A stretch of DNA of 64,000 bases from Tropicimonas sp033101155 (GCF_033101155.1 NZ_JAWMPX010000022.1:1-64000); one strand, 5' to 3'; counted from the stretch's first letter, positions 1 to 9,092 are shown. Numbers and translations are program-made. The notes: generated by a model from the letters alone, not told the origin.

Positions 1-221
1 TCGTAGCGGGCTTTCGCTGCGAAGACCATGAAGGGCAGCTTCCGGGCAACCCAATAGTGCCGCGCCTGCGAAGCGTTCTGAAAACGGGAATGGATGAAAA
101 TCCCAGGCAGCCGACCATTGCCACGGAGCAAGCTATGCAGGCTCTGACCCAGCACCTTCTCCGGAATTTGCCAGGATAGGGCGCAGGGCTCGGACGCTGT
201 CGCGCTGGCAAGGTTCTTGCT
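1..221 (-). other. Unassigned left-edge segment, possible partial reading frame
   Basis: On the minus strand one frame stays open from a stop at 222-224 to the window edge, about 73 codons. Its composition looks protein-like near the edge, including HYWVARKLPFMVFAAKARY. There is no ATG in the frame before residue ~60 of the open stretch, and I do not recognise a family. A plus-strand frame (3-179) is also open, so chance is possible in this GC-rich DNA. It may be the start or a remnant of a gene lying to the left. Confidence 0.2.
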
Positions 222-254
222 TCACTCTTTCAAGTGCGGCGAACGGGCAAATGG

Positions 255-285
255 GCCCGCAGACCTCCAAACGGGGTCTGCGGGC
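255..285 (-). terminator. Probable terminator of the ETF-QO gene
   Basis: An 11-bp inverted repeat (255-265 and 275-285, GCCCGCAGACC and its complement) with an 8-9 nt loop lies just after the ETF-QO stop codon when read on the minus strand. The U-tract after it is short, so it may be only moderately efficient. Confidence 0.6.
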
Positions 286-292
286 AGGTCTG

Positions 293-1945
293 TTACATGT
301 TCGGGTAGTTCGGCCCGTCGCCTCCCTGCGGCACGGTCCAGGTGATGTTTTGGGCCGGGTCCTTGATATCGCAGGTCTTGCAGTGGACGCAGTTGGCGAA
401 ATTGACGACGAAGCGTGGATCTGCGCCCTCTTCCTCGACGAACTCGTAGACACCGGCCGGGCAATAGCGCCCGGAGATCCCGGCATAGCGGCCGAGATCC
501 TCGGTCAGCGCCAGCCCTTCATCGGCGAGCTTGAGGTGGCAGGGCTGGCTCTCCTCGTGGTTCGTCATCGCGAAGGAGACATTGGTCAGCCGGTCGAAGG
601 AAAGCTTGCCGTCGGGCTTGGGATAGTCGATTGGCCGGCACTCGCGCGAATCCTTGGTGGATTTCGCATCCGTCTTGCCGTGTTTCATCGTTCCGAACGG
701 GTTCCAGCCGGTCATCGAGCCGAGCCACATGTCCAGCCCGCCGAGGGTCAGCCCCCCCATCAGGCCGAATTTCGACCAGAGCGGCTTGACGTTGCGCACG
801 GGCTTGAGGTCCTTGCCGACCGGTCCGGTGCGCAGACCTTCGTTGTAATCGGTCAGCTCGTCGCTGGCACGCCCCGCCGCGATGGCGGCATGTGCGGCCT
901 CGGCGGCCTCTTTGCCCGAATACATCGCGTTATGAATGCCCTTGATCCGCGGCACGTTGATCAGGCCGGAAGAACAGCCCAGCAGCGCCCCGCCGGGGAA
1001 GCAGCTCTTCGGGATCGACTGGTAGCCGCCCTCGGAGATGGCGCGGGCGCCATAGGCCACGCGCTTGCCGCCTTCCAGCAGGTCCTTGAGCATCGGGTGA
1101 TGCTTGAAGCGCTGGAATTCCATGTAGGGGAAGAGATTCGGGTTGGAATAGTTCAGGTGGACGACGAAACCGACGCAGACCTGGTTGTTTTCCATGTGGT
1201 AGATGAACGACCCGCCGCCCGCATTGGAGCCCAGCGGCCATCCCATCGTGTGGGTGACCGTGCCCTCGCGGTGCTTGGCGGGGTCGATCTCCCAGATTTC
1301 CTTCATGCCGAGGCCGAACTTGGCGACGTCACAGTCCTTGTCGAGCTCGTATTTGGCGATCAGCTCCTTGGCGAGCGAGCCGCGCACACCTTCCGAGATG
1401 AAGACATACTTGCCGTTGAGGATCATCCCGGGCTCGTAAGCCGGACCCGGTGTTCCGTCGGCTTCCTTGCCGAACTCGCCCGCGACCACACCCTTCAGCG
1501 CGCCGTCTTCGCCATAGACCAGCTCGGAAGCAGCCATGCCGGGGAATATCTCGACGCCCATCTCTTCGGCCTGCTCCGCCATCCAGCGACAGACATTGGC
1601 GAGGGAGACGATATAGCAGTGATGGTTGTTCATCAGCGGCGGCATCATCATGTTGGGCAGCTTGATGCCACCCGCCTCGCCGAGCATGTAGAACTCGTCC
1701 TTCTTCACCTTGGTACTGATCGGCGCGTTCTTCTCTTTCCAGTCGGGGATCAGCGCGTCCAGCCCGCCCGGGTCCATGACCGCGCCGGAGACGATATGGG
1801 CGCCGACTTCGGAGCCCTTTTCCAACACCACGACTTCGAGATCGGGGTCCAACTGCTTGAGGCGGATGGCCGCCGACAATCCCGAGGGGCCTGCTCCGAC
1901 GATGACGACATCATAGTCCATCGCTTCGCGTTCGATTTCGCTCAT
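293..1945 (-). CDS. Electron transfer flavoprotein-ubiquinone oxidoreductase
   Basis: This is a membrane-associated FAD/4Fe-4S enzyme that passes electrons from electron transfer flavoprotein, fed by acyl-CoA and amino-acid dehydrogenases, to ubiquinone. At 550 aa it is full length. An N-terminal Rossmann motif (VIVGAGPSG, residues ~14-22) binds FAD. The C-terminal ferredoxin-like part carries the cluster cysteines C495, C519, C522 and C525 (CPAGVYEF, then CVHCKTC). A second in-frame ATG at residue 9 could be the true start. The gene is a single unit followed by a hairpin. The partner ETF genes are not in the window. Confidence 0.96.
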   Translation of the reverse strand: MSEIEREAMDYDVVIVGAGPSGLSAAIRLKQLDPDLEVVVLEKGSEVGAHIVSGAVMDPGGLDALIPDWKEKNAPISTKVKKDEFYMLGEAGGIKLPNMMMPPLMNNHHCYIVSLANVCRWMAEQAEEMGVEIFPGMAASELVYGEDGALKGVVAGEFGKEADGTPGPAYEPGMILNGKYVFISEGVRGSLAKELIAKYELDKDCDVAKFGLGMKEIWEIDPAKHREGTVTHTMGWPLGSNAGGGSFIYHMENNQVCVGFVVHLNYSNPNLFPYMEFQRFKHHPMLKDLLEGGKRVAYGARAISEGGYQSIPKSCFPGGALLGCSSGLINVPRIKGIHNAMYSGKEAAEAAHAAIAAGRASDELTDYNEGLRTGPVGKDLKPVRNVKPLWSKFGLMGGLTLGGLDMWLGSMTGWNPFGTMKHGKTDAKSTKDSRECRPIDYPKPDGKLSFDRLTNVSFAMTNHEESQPCHLKLADEGLALTEDLGRYAGISGRYCPAGVYEFVEEEGADPRFVVNFANCVHCKTCDIKDPAQNITWTVPQGGDGPNYPNM

Positions 1946-2149
1946 GGCTCTTCCTGGTCCTGGCTCTGGCTGATCATTTTTTCGGCACTCAGAATGCGTA
2001 ACGGAGGCTGTGCTGCGAGGTCAATCGTAACGCAGCATCATAATGACGCAGCGCAGCGTCGCAGTTTGCGGGCAGTTCCGGGGCCGGGCGCACCGCCGCT
2101 ATGCAATGTGATTACAATATGCGCAACAGAATAGATTTAAAAACAGACG

Positions 2150-2974
2150 TTATTTGGCCCAGTGCTTTTCGGCGTAGTCCATCGTTTCGCGGGCATCGAG
2201 CGCACGGGTGGAGTTCCCTGTGCGCAGGTAGAATTCGGCCTTGCCGCCATGGGTGAGATAGACCGGTCGATGTGCGGGTTCGACGATAACCAGCGCGACA
2301 TCCTTATTCTCGAGCTTCGAAAAAAGCACATGGACCAGGGCGCAGGTCTCGCCGCCGGCAAAGCGTTTGACCACATCCATCAAGGCTTGTTCGAACCCGT
2401 CTCGATCCTTGCGGCGCAGGCTTTGATAGTCTTTCTCCAGCCCGTAGATCGCGCCGTCATCCTCGACGCCAATCAGCAGATTGCCGCCACTGCGGTTGAG
2501 AAAGCCGACGATGGTCTTGGCGATGACTGTCTCCAGCGCCTTGTTGGGGCTGTCCTTCACCACGTCCCAGCGCAGCGTGGATTTGAACTCGACTCTATTG
2601 CTCTCGCCGCCGGCGATGAGGTCGGGGATGGATTGGGCGAGCGTGTCCGTGAGCGTGCGGATATCTGTCGAGCGCCGCATCAGGATCCAGGCGAAGAGAC
2701 CAAAACCAGCGCCCATGGCCGCACCGATGCAGGCGAATATCGAGCCAAACCGAAGCTGGCCTGGATCGAGCATTTGTCCCATGCGGCCGATGATGAACTC
2801 GCCGTATTGCCCGGGTATGCCCGCCAACCCGGAAAACTCGAGCCAGAACAAAGACGCGACCAACGGGTTCAGGACGAAGAAGCCGCCCAGCGCACCGGCC
2901 AGCATGAACAGGCCGACAAAGGCAAGGGGGTTTCCTGTCACCGGGTGGAGGCTTTGTCTGGCGTCGAGAGTCAT
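2150..2974 (-). CDS. Membrane-anchored AlbA_2 (Schlafen-like) domain protein
   Basis: About 274 aa, starting at the ATG of MTLDARQSLHP, which has an AGGA ribosome site; a longer reading to 3055 has an arginine/cysteine-rich head that looks untranslated. Two hydrophobic segments occupy roughly residues 15-45 and 80-105. The C-terminal half is an AlbA_2 domain, seen in RVEFKSTLRWD and in GGNLLIGVEDDGAIYGLEKD. This family is usually a cytoplasmic nucleic-acid or nucleotide-binding module, often beside an HTH. Here no HTH is visible and the domain is tethered to the membrane. The exact function is unknown. Confidence 0.75.
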   Translation of the reverse strand: MTLDARQSLHPVTGNPLAFVGLFMLAGALGGFFVLNPLVASLFWLEFSGLAGIPGQYGEFIIGRMGQMLDPGQLRFGSIFACIGAAMGAGFGLFAWILMRRSTDIRTLTDTLAQSIPDLIAGGESNRVEFKSTLRWDVVKDSPNKALETVIAKTIVGFLNRSGGNLLIGVEDDGAIYGLEKDYQSLRRKDRDGFEQALMDVVKRFAGGETCALVHVLFSKLENKDVALVIVEPAHRPVYLTHGGKAEFYLRTGNSTRALDARETMDYAEKHWAK

Positions 2975-3090
2975 GATCGGTCCTGCAGTGCAAACACGTC
3001 GGACCTGCCGTACGCCCACGGACGAGGCTGTGCAACCGCGCCGGATGTCTCGCATCCTGCATGCTCAGTCAGGAGTCGCTGGCCTGCCGG

Positions 3091-3489
3091 TCAACCACTT
3101 TCGGTGGATCTCTCCTCAGCAGTCTGCCGAAGTAGCGAAACCGCGATCACACCGAGCACGATTTCGAGGATCGCATAGACGATCAGCAGCCAGTGCGGCC
3201 ATCCGTCCAGGACGATGCTCAGAACACGACCGGCCGCCAGTCCGAACATGAACACCGCACAGGCAATGAGCGCCGGTCGTTCCATGGATTTGTCGAACGC
3301 GCCCCATAGCCAAAGGGCGACAACGGCGAGGTAGAGCCCCATCACCGCCCGCATGATGTGTGTGAGATTGACTGTATCGACCGTGATGCCGAAGACAGCC
3401 CCCAGGCTCGCCGATGGATTGGCGCCGTAGCCAAGTGCGATCGGAACGAGGCCAACCGAGCAAAAGATCAGGAAGTATTTCGTACGCAT
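3091..3489 (-). CDS. DUF4345 family membrane protein
   Basis: A 132-aa protein with four predicted membrane helices and short loops, including LGYGANPSASLGAVFGI near the N terminus and the conserved HIMRAVMGLYLAVVALW segment. It fits the DUF4345 family, whose biochemical role is not known. It sits upstream of the AlbA_2 gene on the same strand with a gap of about 115 bp, so co-transcription is possible but not shown. The start ATG at 3489 gives a typical short N-terminal tail before helix 1. Confidence 0.75.
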   Translation of the reverse strand: MRTKYFLIFCSVGLVPIALGYGANPSASLGAVFGITVDTVNLTHIMRAVMGLYLAVVALWLWGAFDKSMERPALIACAVFMFGLAAGRVLSIVLDGWPHWLLIVYAILEIVLGVIAVSLLRQTAEERSTESG

Positions 3490-3708
3490 GGGGCAACCAT
3501 AAGATGCGAAGCGAAAAAGAAAATCAAAAACGGTAGTGCATGACCGTGTGACGGGACTTGCGGGGGCGTTTTCAATTTCTAACCGCGAAGATGCCCCGTC
3601 CCGATATCCGACCTCGCGTGAACGCGCCCCGCCCGGACTCCGGCGAGACGCGTCGCGTTGTCTTCTTCGTCAATCGTTGATCTGGCTGTACGAGACGTCA
3701 GCGCGCCG

Positions 3709-4590
3709 TCAGCTCTTCTTCGCGGTCAGGAAGTCTACCATTTCCGGCACCATCGTGTCGCCGCGCCCGGCCTCGGCTGCCGCTTCCAGCACACCTTTCG
3801 CGGCCCCGACCATCCGGGAGGGCGTCCCCAGATCCTCGGTCATCTGGTTGTAGTATCCGAGGTCCTTCTTGGCGTTATTGACCGAGAAGGCGAGGTCGAT
3901 GCCGCCATCAATGGCATAGGCCTTGACGAAATCCATCATCCCGGAGCGCAGCGGACCGGCCGACATCACGTCATAGACCGCCTGCCGCTCGATGCCGGCG
4001 CTGTCGGCCATGGCAAAGGCTTCCGACATGGCGCAGGCCGTTGTCATTGCGAAGAAATTGTTGATCAGCTTGATCGTGTGGCCGGTGCCGAGTTCGCCGA
4101 GGTGGAACACGTTTTCGCCTAGAACGTCGAGAACGGGCTTCGCCGTCTCGAATGTCTCCAACTTGCCCGAACACATGATGTTGAGCAGCCCGTCCTTGGC
4201 ATGAGCCGGTGTGCGGCCGAGCGGCGCGTCGAGATAGCCGGCGCCCTTCGCGGCCAGATCCGCGCCGATGCGCAGCGTGGACGCCGGGATGGAGGTGCCG
4301 AAATCGATCACGATGGATCCGGCTCGGATACCGGCCAGAACGCCGTCATCGCCATAGATCCGGGCCTCGACATTGGCCGAGGTGTCGATGCAGAGCATCA
4401 CGATATCGCTTGCCGCGGCCAGCTCGGCCGACGTTGTCGCTTCCGTCGCACCACGGGCGATCGCAGCATCGACATTGCCCCGCGAGCGGTTCGCAATGAC
4501 CACAAGAGGGTATCCGTTGGCCTGTAGGCATTCGACCATTGCCGAACCCATGAGACCCAGACCGATGAAACCGATTGTTGGTTTGGCCAT
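3709..4590 (-). CDS. NAD(P)-dependent beta-hydroxyacid dehydrogenase (HIBADH/GarR family)
   Basis: A 293-aa oxidoreductase of the 3-hydroxyisobutyrate / tartronate-semialdehyde reductase family. It opens with the dinucleotide-binding motif GFIGLGLMG (residues 6-14). The catalytic-lysine region GHTIKLINNF is present. The substrate signature is DAPLGRTPAHAKDG rather than the usual DAPVSGG, so the natural substrate cannot be named. The C-terminal helical domain is complete. It is a monocistronic gene divergent from greA. Confidence 0.9.
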   Translation of the reverse strand: MAKPTIGFIGLGLMGSAMVECLQANGYPLVVIANRSRGNVDAAIARGATEATTSAELAAASDIVMLCIDTSANVEARIYGDDGVLAGIRAGSIVIDFGTSIPASTLRIGADLAAKGAGYLDAPLGRTPAHAKDGLLNIMCSGKLETFETAKPVLDVLGENVFHLGELGTGHTIKLINNFFAMTTACAMSEAFAMADSAGIERQAVYDVMSAGPLRSGMMDFVKAYAIDGGIDLAFSVNNAKKDLGYYNQMTEDLGTPSRMVGAAKGVLEAAAEAGRGDTMVPEMVDFLTAKKS

Positions 4591-4720
4591 TTTCTTCTCC
4601 CAAGACGTGAACTGTGTGAATTGCCTCTACTGCTATGCTAGTTACCGACCAGTTTCCAGAACCTCCATGCCGTCCCGGCACCAAGTTTGCGCAAGCCGCT
4701 GCCACCGGCCTGCCTTTCCC

Positions 4721-4750
4721 TTGACATTCCGTCGCACGCTTGGGTTAAGA
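4721..4750 (+). promoter_or_regulatory. Candidate promoter of greA
   Basis: A consensus -35 TTGACA (4721-4726) is followed after 17-18 bp by a weak -10 (GTTAAG/TTAAGA, 4744-4750), about 45 bp before the greA start codon. Confidence 0.45.
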
Positions 4751-4792
4751 GCGTTCAACCTATTCCCCACAATCCAGCCGTGCAGGGACCGA

Positions 4793-5263
4793 ATGGAAAA
4801 GATACCGATGACCCGCGCGGGCTATGCCGCGCTGGATGAAGAGCTGAAGATCCTCAAGTCCAAGGACCGCCCCGAGATCATCAAGGCGATTTCCGAGGCG
4901 CGCGAACACGGCGACCTTTCGGAGAATGCCGAGTACCATTCCGCGCGCGAGAAACAGAGCTTTATCGAGGGCCGGATCAAGGAACTCTCCGGGCTGATTT
5001 CACTCGCCAATGTCATCGATCCAACGTCGCTTTCCGGCGCCATCAAGTTCGGCGCAACGGTGACAATTGTCGACGAGGAAACCGACCAGGAAAAGACCTT
5101 CCAGATCGTTGGCGAACAGGAAGCGGACCTGACGAAGGGTTTGCTGAACGTTGCCTCGCCGATTGCGCGAGCGTTGATCGGCAAGGAAGAGGGCGACTCG
5201 ATCGAAGTCCGTACACCGGGCGGCGAAAAGAGCTATGAGGTTCTCAGCGTCAAATTCGTCTGA
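4793..5263 (+). CDS. greA: Transcription elongation factor GreA
   Basis: A 156-aa factor that rescues backtracked RNA polymerase by stimulating transcript cleavage. The N-terminal coiled coil carries the basic-acidic tip EAREHGDLSENAEYHSA, with the two acidic residues needed for Mg2+ positioning. The C-terminal FKBP-like domain ends GGEKSYEVLSVKFV. The start is the ATG of MEKIPMTRAGY; the frame continues upstream but only as non-coding leader. It is followed after 18 bp by a membrane protein gene that is probably co-transcribed. Confidence 0.95.
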   Translation: MEKIPMTRAGYAALDEELKILKSKDRPEIIKAISEAREHGDLSENAEYHSAREKQSFIEGRIKELSGLISLANVIDPTSLSGAIKFGATVTIVDEETDQEKTFQIVGEQEADLTKGLLNVASPIARALIGKEEGDSIEVRTPGGEKSYEVLSVKFV

Positions 5264-5281
5264 GTCGAGGATCGCTTGCAG

Positions 5282-6328
5282 ATGAGCCAGGCACCACGCA
5301 AACCACATATCGGAGACGCCACCCGTCCGCCTGCGCAACGCGGCGGCATGGTCGCGGCGGACTGGATCGCCTTGATCCTGAGCGTTCTGTGGCTCGGCGG
5401 TGCGGCGGTTTTCTTCTTCCTTCTGCCTGCGGGCACGGGCGAGGCCGGGGTGGACCCGGCCCGGTTTGCGATGATCCTGTTGGCGATCCTGTTGCCCGTG
5501 GCGCTGATCTGGGTTGGCGCCACGGCGGCCAAGAGTGCGCGGCTGATGCGCGAGGAAAGCAAGCGGCTTCAGGCTGCCATTGACGCGATGCGCCAGGCCT
5601 ATGTCAGCCAGGCGCCGCAGGGGGCCTCCGGGGTGCGCCTGCCGCTCGAACAGAAGCTCGACGAGATCGCGCATGCCCAGAAGAAGACCGAGGCCGCGCT
5701 GGCACATCTGACCTCGGTGAATTCCCGCGCCGCAGTGGTGGCCGCGAAAGAGCCCGAGCGCCCCGCGCTGTCGGGGCCCAAGAGGACAGACGAAGCGACC
5801 GAAGAGTCCACGCAGCCGGCGCTTGCGCTCGGCACCCCGGCGGAGGCGCTGGCCGAGCCGATCTCGGCGGAAGACTTCATTCGGGCGCTGAACTTTCCCG
5901 AAGACGAACGTGATGCCCAGGGGTTCCGGTCTCTGCGGATGGCATTGAAGGATCGCAACGCGTCGCGTCTTGTCCGCTCGGCGCAGGACATCCTGACCCT
6001 GCTGGCCGAGGATGGGATCTACATGGACGACCTGGCGCCGGACCGGGCCAAGCCGGAGATCTGGCGTCGCTTTGCCGAAGGCGAGCGCGGACGGACCATC
6101 GCCGGGCTTGGCGGCGTGCGCGACCGCTCCTCGCTTGCGCTGACCGCCGGGCGGATGCGGCAGGACCCGGTCTTCCGTGACTGCGCACATCACTTCCTGC
6201 GCAAGTTCGACACCACCTTCGCGGCGTTCGAGAAGGAGGCCAGCGATGCCGAGATCGCGGCATTCGCCGACACGCGGAGCGCGCGCGCGTTCATGCTGAT
6301 CGGTCGCGTTTCCGGAACCTTCGACTAA
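5282..6328 (+). CDS. Conserved membrane protein with coiled coil, function unknown
   Basis: A 348-aa protein starting at the ATG of MSQAPRKPH; a TTG two codons earlier is a less likely start. A short cytoplasmic N-tail is followed by two hydrophobic helices (about residues 25-48 and 62-80), a charged coiled coil (~83-150), and a mostly helical C-terminal domain containing EDFIRALNFPEDERDAQGFRSL. It resembles uncharacterised roseobacter membrane proteins. It lies immediately after greA, suggesting one transcript, but the context gives no mechanistic clue. Confidence 0.7.
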   Translation: MSQAPRKPHIGDATRPPAQRGGMVAADWIALILSVLWLGGAAVFFFLLPAGTGEAGVDPARFAMILLAILLPVALIWVGATAAKSARLMREESKRLQAAIDAMRQAYVSQAPQGASGVRLPLEQKLDEIAHAQKKTEAALAHLTSVNSRAAVVAAKEPERPALSGPKRTDEATEESTQPALALGTPAEALAEPISAEDFIRALNFPEDERDAQGFRSLRMALKDRNASRLVRSAQDILTLLAEDGIYMDDLAPDRAKPEIWRRFAEGERGRTIAGLGGVRDRSSLALTAGRMRQDPVFRDCAHHFLRKFDTTFAAFEKEASDAEIAAFADTRSARAFMLIGRVSGTFD

Positions 6329-6445
6329 GGCCAGCGGTTCACGCAAGCGGGCTTCTTGTGGACATCTCAGCCGTTCGATGTGCCGGAACAAGCGTGGAAC
6401 TGCTGTCTCAGAGCCTGAAGGCCGGCTCGCAACACACCCTGCCTG

Positions 6446-7027
6446 CTATCCCAACCGCAAGCACATTGTCGTGGCGTGGTGGAAACCGAAGAGCCGCGAG
6501 AAGATCCCCAACTCGACCCGATCCGTCGCCGCGAATCCGTAGCTCTCATAGAGCGCCCGTGCCCGCAGGTTGATGTCGATCACGTCAAGCCGCACCTCGG
6601 ACATCCCGCGTGTGCGGGCCTCCGCGAGTACCCCGTCGATCAAGGCGCTGCCAACCCCCTGTCCCCGCGCCGCGCGCGTGACGAAGATCCCATCCATCAG
6701 GAGTTGTCCGTCCTGCAGCGGTCGTTCCATCAGGTCCAACAACGGCCCGCGCCAGGCCGCGCCGATAGCGCCATAGACCCGCGCCATGTCCCGGAACTCT
6801 GCCGAAATAAGCCCGCCATGCCGCGTTTTGACCCCGGCAATCCCGAGCAACTCGCCCCTGTCGGACCAGGCCGACAAGGCATGATCCGGTGTCAGAGTGG
6901 CCTCGATGAAGACCAGCGCCTTGCGTTCCGGCGCCAGGACCCGGCCGAGCTTGCCGGAAAAGGCTTCCCAGAAAAGCGCGGCGACCTGCGCGCGATGTGT
7001 TTCCGGAAACCCCGCCTCGATCCTCAT
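6446..7027 (-). CDS. GNAT family N-acetyltransferase
   Basis: A 193-aa protein with a GNAT fold. The acetyl-CoA pyrophosphate loop is TRAARGQGVGSALIDGVL (R/Q-x-x-G-x-G/A signature), followed by the beta-5/alpha-4 segment VRLDVIDINLRARALYESYGF. The substrate cannot be inferred. It lies 24 bp downstream of the lipoprotein gene, so it is likely the last gene of that transcript. Confidence 0.88.
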   Translation of the reverse strand: MRIEAGFPETHRAQVAALFWEAFSGKLGRVLAPERKALVFIEATLTPDHALSAWSDRGELLGIAGVKTRHGGLISAEFRDMARVYGAIGAAWRGPLLDLMERPLQDGQLLMDGIFVTRAARGQGVGSALIDGVLAEARTRGMSEVRLDVIDINLRARALYESYGFAATDRVELGIFSRLFGFHHATTMCLRLG

Positions 7028-7051
7028 GGCGTTCTGGTTCCTGTGAACGAC

Positions 7052-7711
7052 TCAGCTCTCTCCGGGCAGAACGAAATGTCCCGGATCCGGCCCGTACCCG
7101 ACCTGGATGTCGGCCCGCGCTGCCGGCGAGTCGACGATGTCGGAGCGGTTGTCGAGGCTGTCATCATAGTATCGGCGGATCGTGGCGTTTGGCATCTTGT
7201 CGAAAGCCCGCATCGTGGCCTTGGGGAAGGGCGAGCGCGGAACGGATTCGAAGCCGGGAATATCACGCAGGATATTGTTGATCGATGTGGTGCAAAGCGC
7301 ATTGGAGACCGTACCGCGGCTTTCGATCCTTTGCAGGATTCGCTCGGCATTTGCCGCGGAGACGGGGACATCGTGGCGGATGACGCGGTAGGTTTCACGC
7401 GCATGATAGTCGATGAAGAAATCGACCATGTTGTCGGTGATGCCGTAATGCACATCCGCTCGCTGCGGTGCGTAGGGATGGTGGAACGTGCCGGCCGGGT
7501 TGAAGATCACGCGCTGCGAAGCGTTGACCATCAGCGCGCTGTGCGCGCCTTCGTTGGAACGGTTGTTGACCATGGTGAAGAGCGTCACGGTCGGTGGCTC
7601 GTCGGCACGATAGGCCGCCCTGGACACAGTTTCGTCGCTGGCCCAGGGGCCAGGTTCGCTGCATGCGGCCAGCAGAAATGGCAGGCAGAGCGCCAGCAGG
7701 AAGGATCTCAT
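7052..7711 (-). CDS. Putative lipoprotein, possible permuted papain-like fold
   Basis: About 219 aa from the ATG of MRSFLLALCLPFLLAACSEP. A signal peptide with lipobox LAAC implies lipidation and envelope location. After it come GAHSALMVNASQRVIFNPAG, a central HARETYRVIRHDV segment, and NALCTTSINNIL. A histidine followed much later by a cysteine is the order seen in circularly permuted NlpC/P60 (LRAT/YiiX-like) proteins, but this fold assignment is inference. No confident family name can be given. Confidence 0.7.
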   Translation of the reverse strand: MRSFLLALCLPFLLAACSEPGPWASDETVSRAAYRADEPPTVTLFTMVNNRSNEGAHSALMVNASQRVIFNPAGTFHHPYAPQRADVHYGITDNMVDFFIDYHARETYRVIRHDVPVSAANAERILQRIESRGTVSNALCTTSINNILRDIPGFESVPRSPFPKATMRAFDKMPNATIRRYYDDSLDNRSDIVDSPAARADIQVGYGPDPGHFVLPGES

Positions 7712-7752
7712 GGGGCGCTCCCCTATCAAATACCGAATGATGTTTGTGGGTG

Positions 7753-7893
7753 TCAGCCGTTGACCAGGCCGATGAACAACAGCAGCAGGATGCAGAAGAT
7801 CGCCCCCTTGGTCGCGAAGTTGATAAAACCGTCGAAGGTCTTTTCCTGCACGGATATATCCATGCTGCCCGGCTTGTGCGTCTCGTCCGACAT
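7753..7893 (-). CDS. aa3-type cytochrome c oxidase subunit IV
   Basis: This very short gene encodes 46 aa, starting MSDETHKPGSMDISVQEKTF and ending in one membrane helix, AIFCILLLLFIGLVNG. The SMDISxQEKTFxGF signature matches the bacterial aa3-type cytochrome oxidase subunit IV family (PF07835), a small single-helix subunit of the inner-membrane complex. A strong GGGAGAG ribosome site precedes the ATG. The catalytic oxidase subunits are not in this window. Confidence 0.88.
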   Translation of the reverse strand: MSDETHKPGSMDISVQEKTFDGFINFATKGAIFCILLLLFIGLVNG

Positions 7894-8150
7894 GCGTTTC
7901 TCTCCCTGTCACTGTCCTGTCGCCCGATCTGCTTAGCCCATGTTTCGCTTTGTGTTAAGTCTGCCGGACGCGAATGTGAAGGGTTGCGTTTCGTCCGCTC
8001 GTTTGACGCGCTCGGATGTGCAACCGCAGCCCCATAAATCCGCGAATGGTCTCTGTCTCCACCCTGTTACGTACTCTCGACAGTCCACGCTTCGCTGGAG
8101 CGCCGTCGCGCCACATGCGCTTTGGCAGCCCGCGCCCGTTTGACGATTCC

Positions 8151-9092
8151 CTAGCCGCCAAGCACGAGAAGCAGGGCTGTGAGTGTGAAGAGCGCGCCCA
8201 GTGTGGTGCCGAACTGCGCCGCGGAGGCAAAGCCTTCACGGCCATGCGCCTGCGCGACGACGGGGAACATGCCGAAGGTGGGCAGGGCGCCGGTCAGGAT
8301 CAGCGCCGCCCGCATCTCGCCGTCCAACGGTAACAGGCCGGTCATGGCGGCCAGCGTGACCGCGACGAAAATCGCCAGCGGGTGCAGCAACAGCTTGCCC
8401 GCAACGATATATCCGGCCAGCGCACGCACCCCCTTCGGCTTGAGCAGCGCGAGATTGCCACCGATGACGATGAGCGCGAGGGCGCCACTCGCCGCCGCCA
8501 GCATGTCCAGGGGCCGGAGCAGCGCGCCCGGCAGGGTGAGGCCCGAGGCAGAGACAGCGACACCGGCCAGCATGGCGAGCACAAGCGGCCCGGTCAGCAC
8601 GCGCCAGAAGACACGCCCGGCGATCTGCAAGCGGCTCCCTTCGCCACCATTGCCAAGCTCCAGTAGGGTGAAGATCAACGGAAGGAAGATCATGTTCTCG
8701 ACCACGAGATTCTGCGCCAGCACCTTGTCGGCGATTTCCGGCATGGCCAGCAGCAGGATCGGATAGCCGATGAAGCCGCTATTGGGACAGGTGCTGCCCA
8801 TGGTGGCCAGCGTGGTGGTCTTGTGGTCGAAGCTGCGGCGGAAGGCCGGGTAGAGCAGTGCCATGAGCGCCAGTGTGCCGAGCGCGTAGGGCAGCATGTA
8901 GGACATCTGGATCGTCTCGGCGAGCGGACGTCGGGCGATGGCGGTAAACATCAACGCTGGAAAACCGAGCGTGATCATGAACTTCCCAAAGGCGCGCAGG
9001 TCCTCCGCCGAGAAAAAGCCCCGGCGCGTAAGGAAGAAGGAGAGCCCGATCAGCGCGTAGATCGGGAAGATGATCTCGAGGACGGCCAGCAC
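8151..9092 (-). CDS. AEC family transporter (auxin efflux carrier fold)
   Basis: A 313-aa integral membrane protein with about ten helices, beginning at a GTG (VLAVLEIIFPIYALIG) placed 4 bp after the aroC stop; a longer reading would overlap aroC. It shows features of the AEC/BASS-like superfamily, including the N-terminal PIYALIGLSFFLTRRGF and the TCPNSGFIGYPI crossover segment with a conserved asparagine. The family exports or exchanges small carboxylates such as malate. The substrate here is unknown. It is translationally close to aroC. Confidence 0.88.
   Translation of the reverse strand: MLAVLEIIFPIYALIGLSFFLTRRGFFSAEDLRAFGKFMITLGFPALMFTAIARRPLAETIQMSYMLPYALGTLALMALLYPAFRRSFDHKTTTLATMGSTCPNSGFIGYPILLLAMPEIADKVLAQNLVVENMIFLPLIFTLLELGNGGEGSRLQIAGRVFWRVLTGPLVLAMLAGVAVSASGLTLPGALLRPLDMLAAASGALALIVIGGNLALLKPKGVRALAGYIVAGKLLLHPLAIFVAVTLAAMTGLLPLDGEMRAALILTGALPTFGMFPVVAQAHGREGFASAAQFGTTLGALFTLTALLLVLGG

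Noticed and set aside
251..2134. Plus-strand open frame of about 627 codons opposite ETF-QO
   Set aside because: It mirrors a clear ETF-QO gene on the other strand and has no recognisable domains.
7970..8035. Imperfect direct repeat of about 23 bp (GGACGCGAATGTGAAG / GCGCTCGGATGTGCAA)
   Set aside because: Only two degenerate copies, with no associated element or array.
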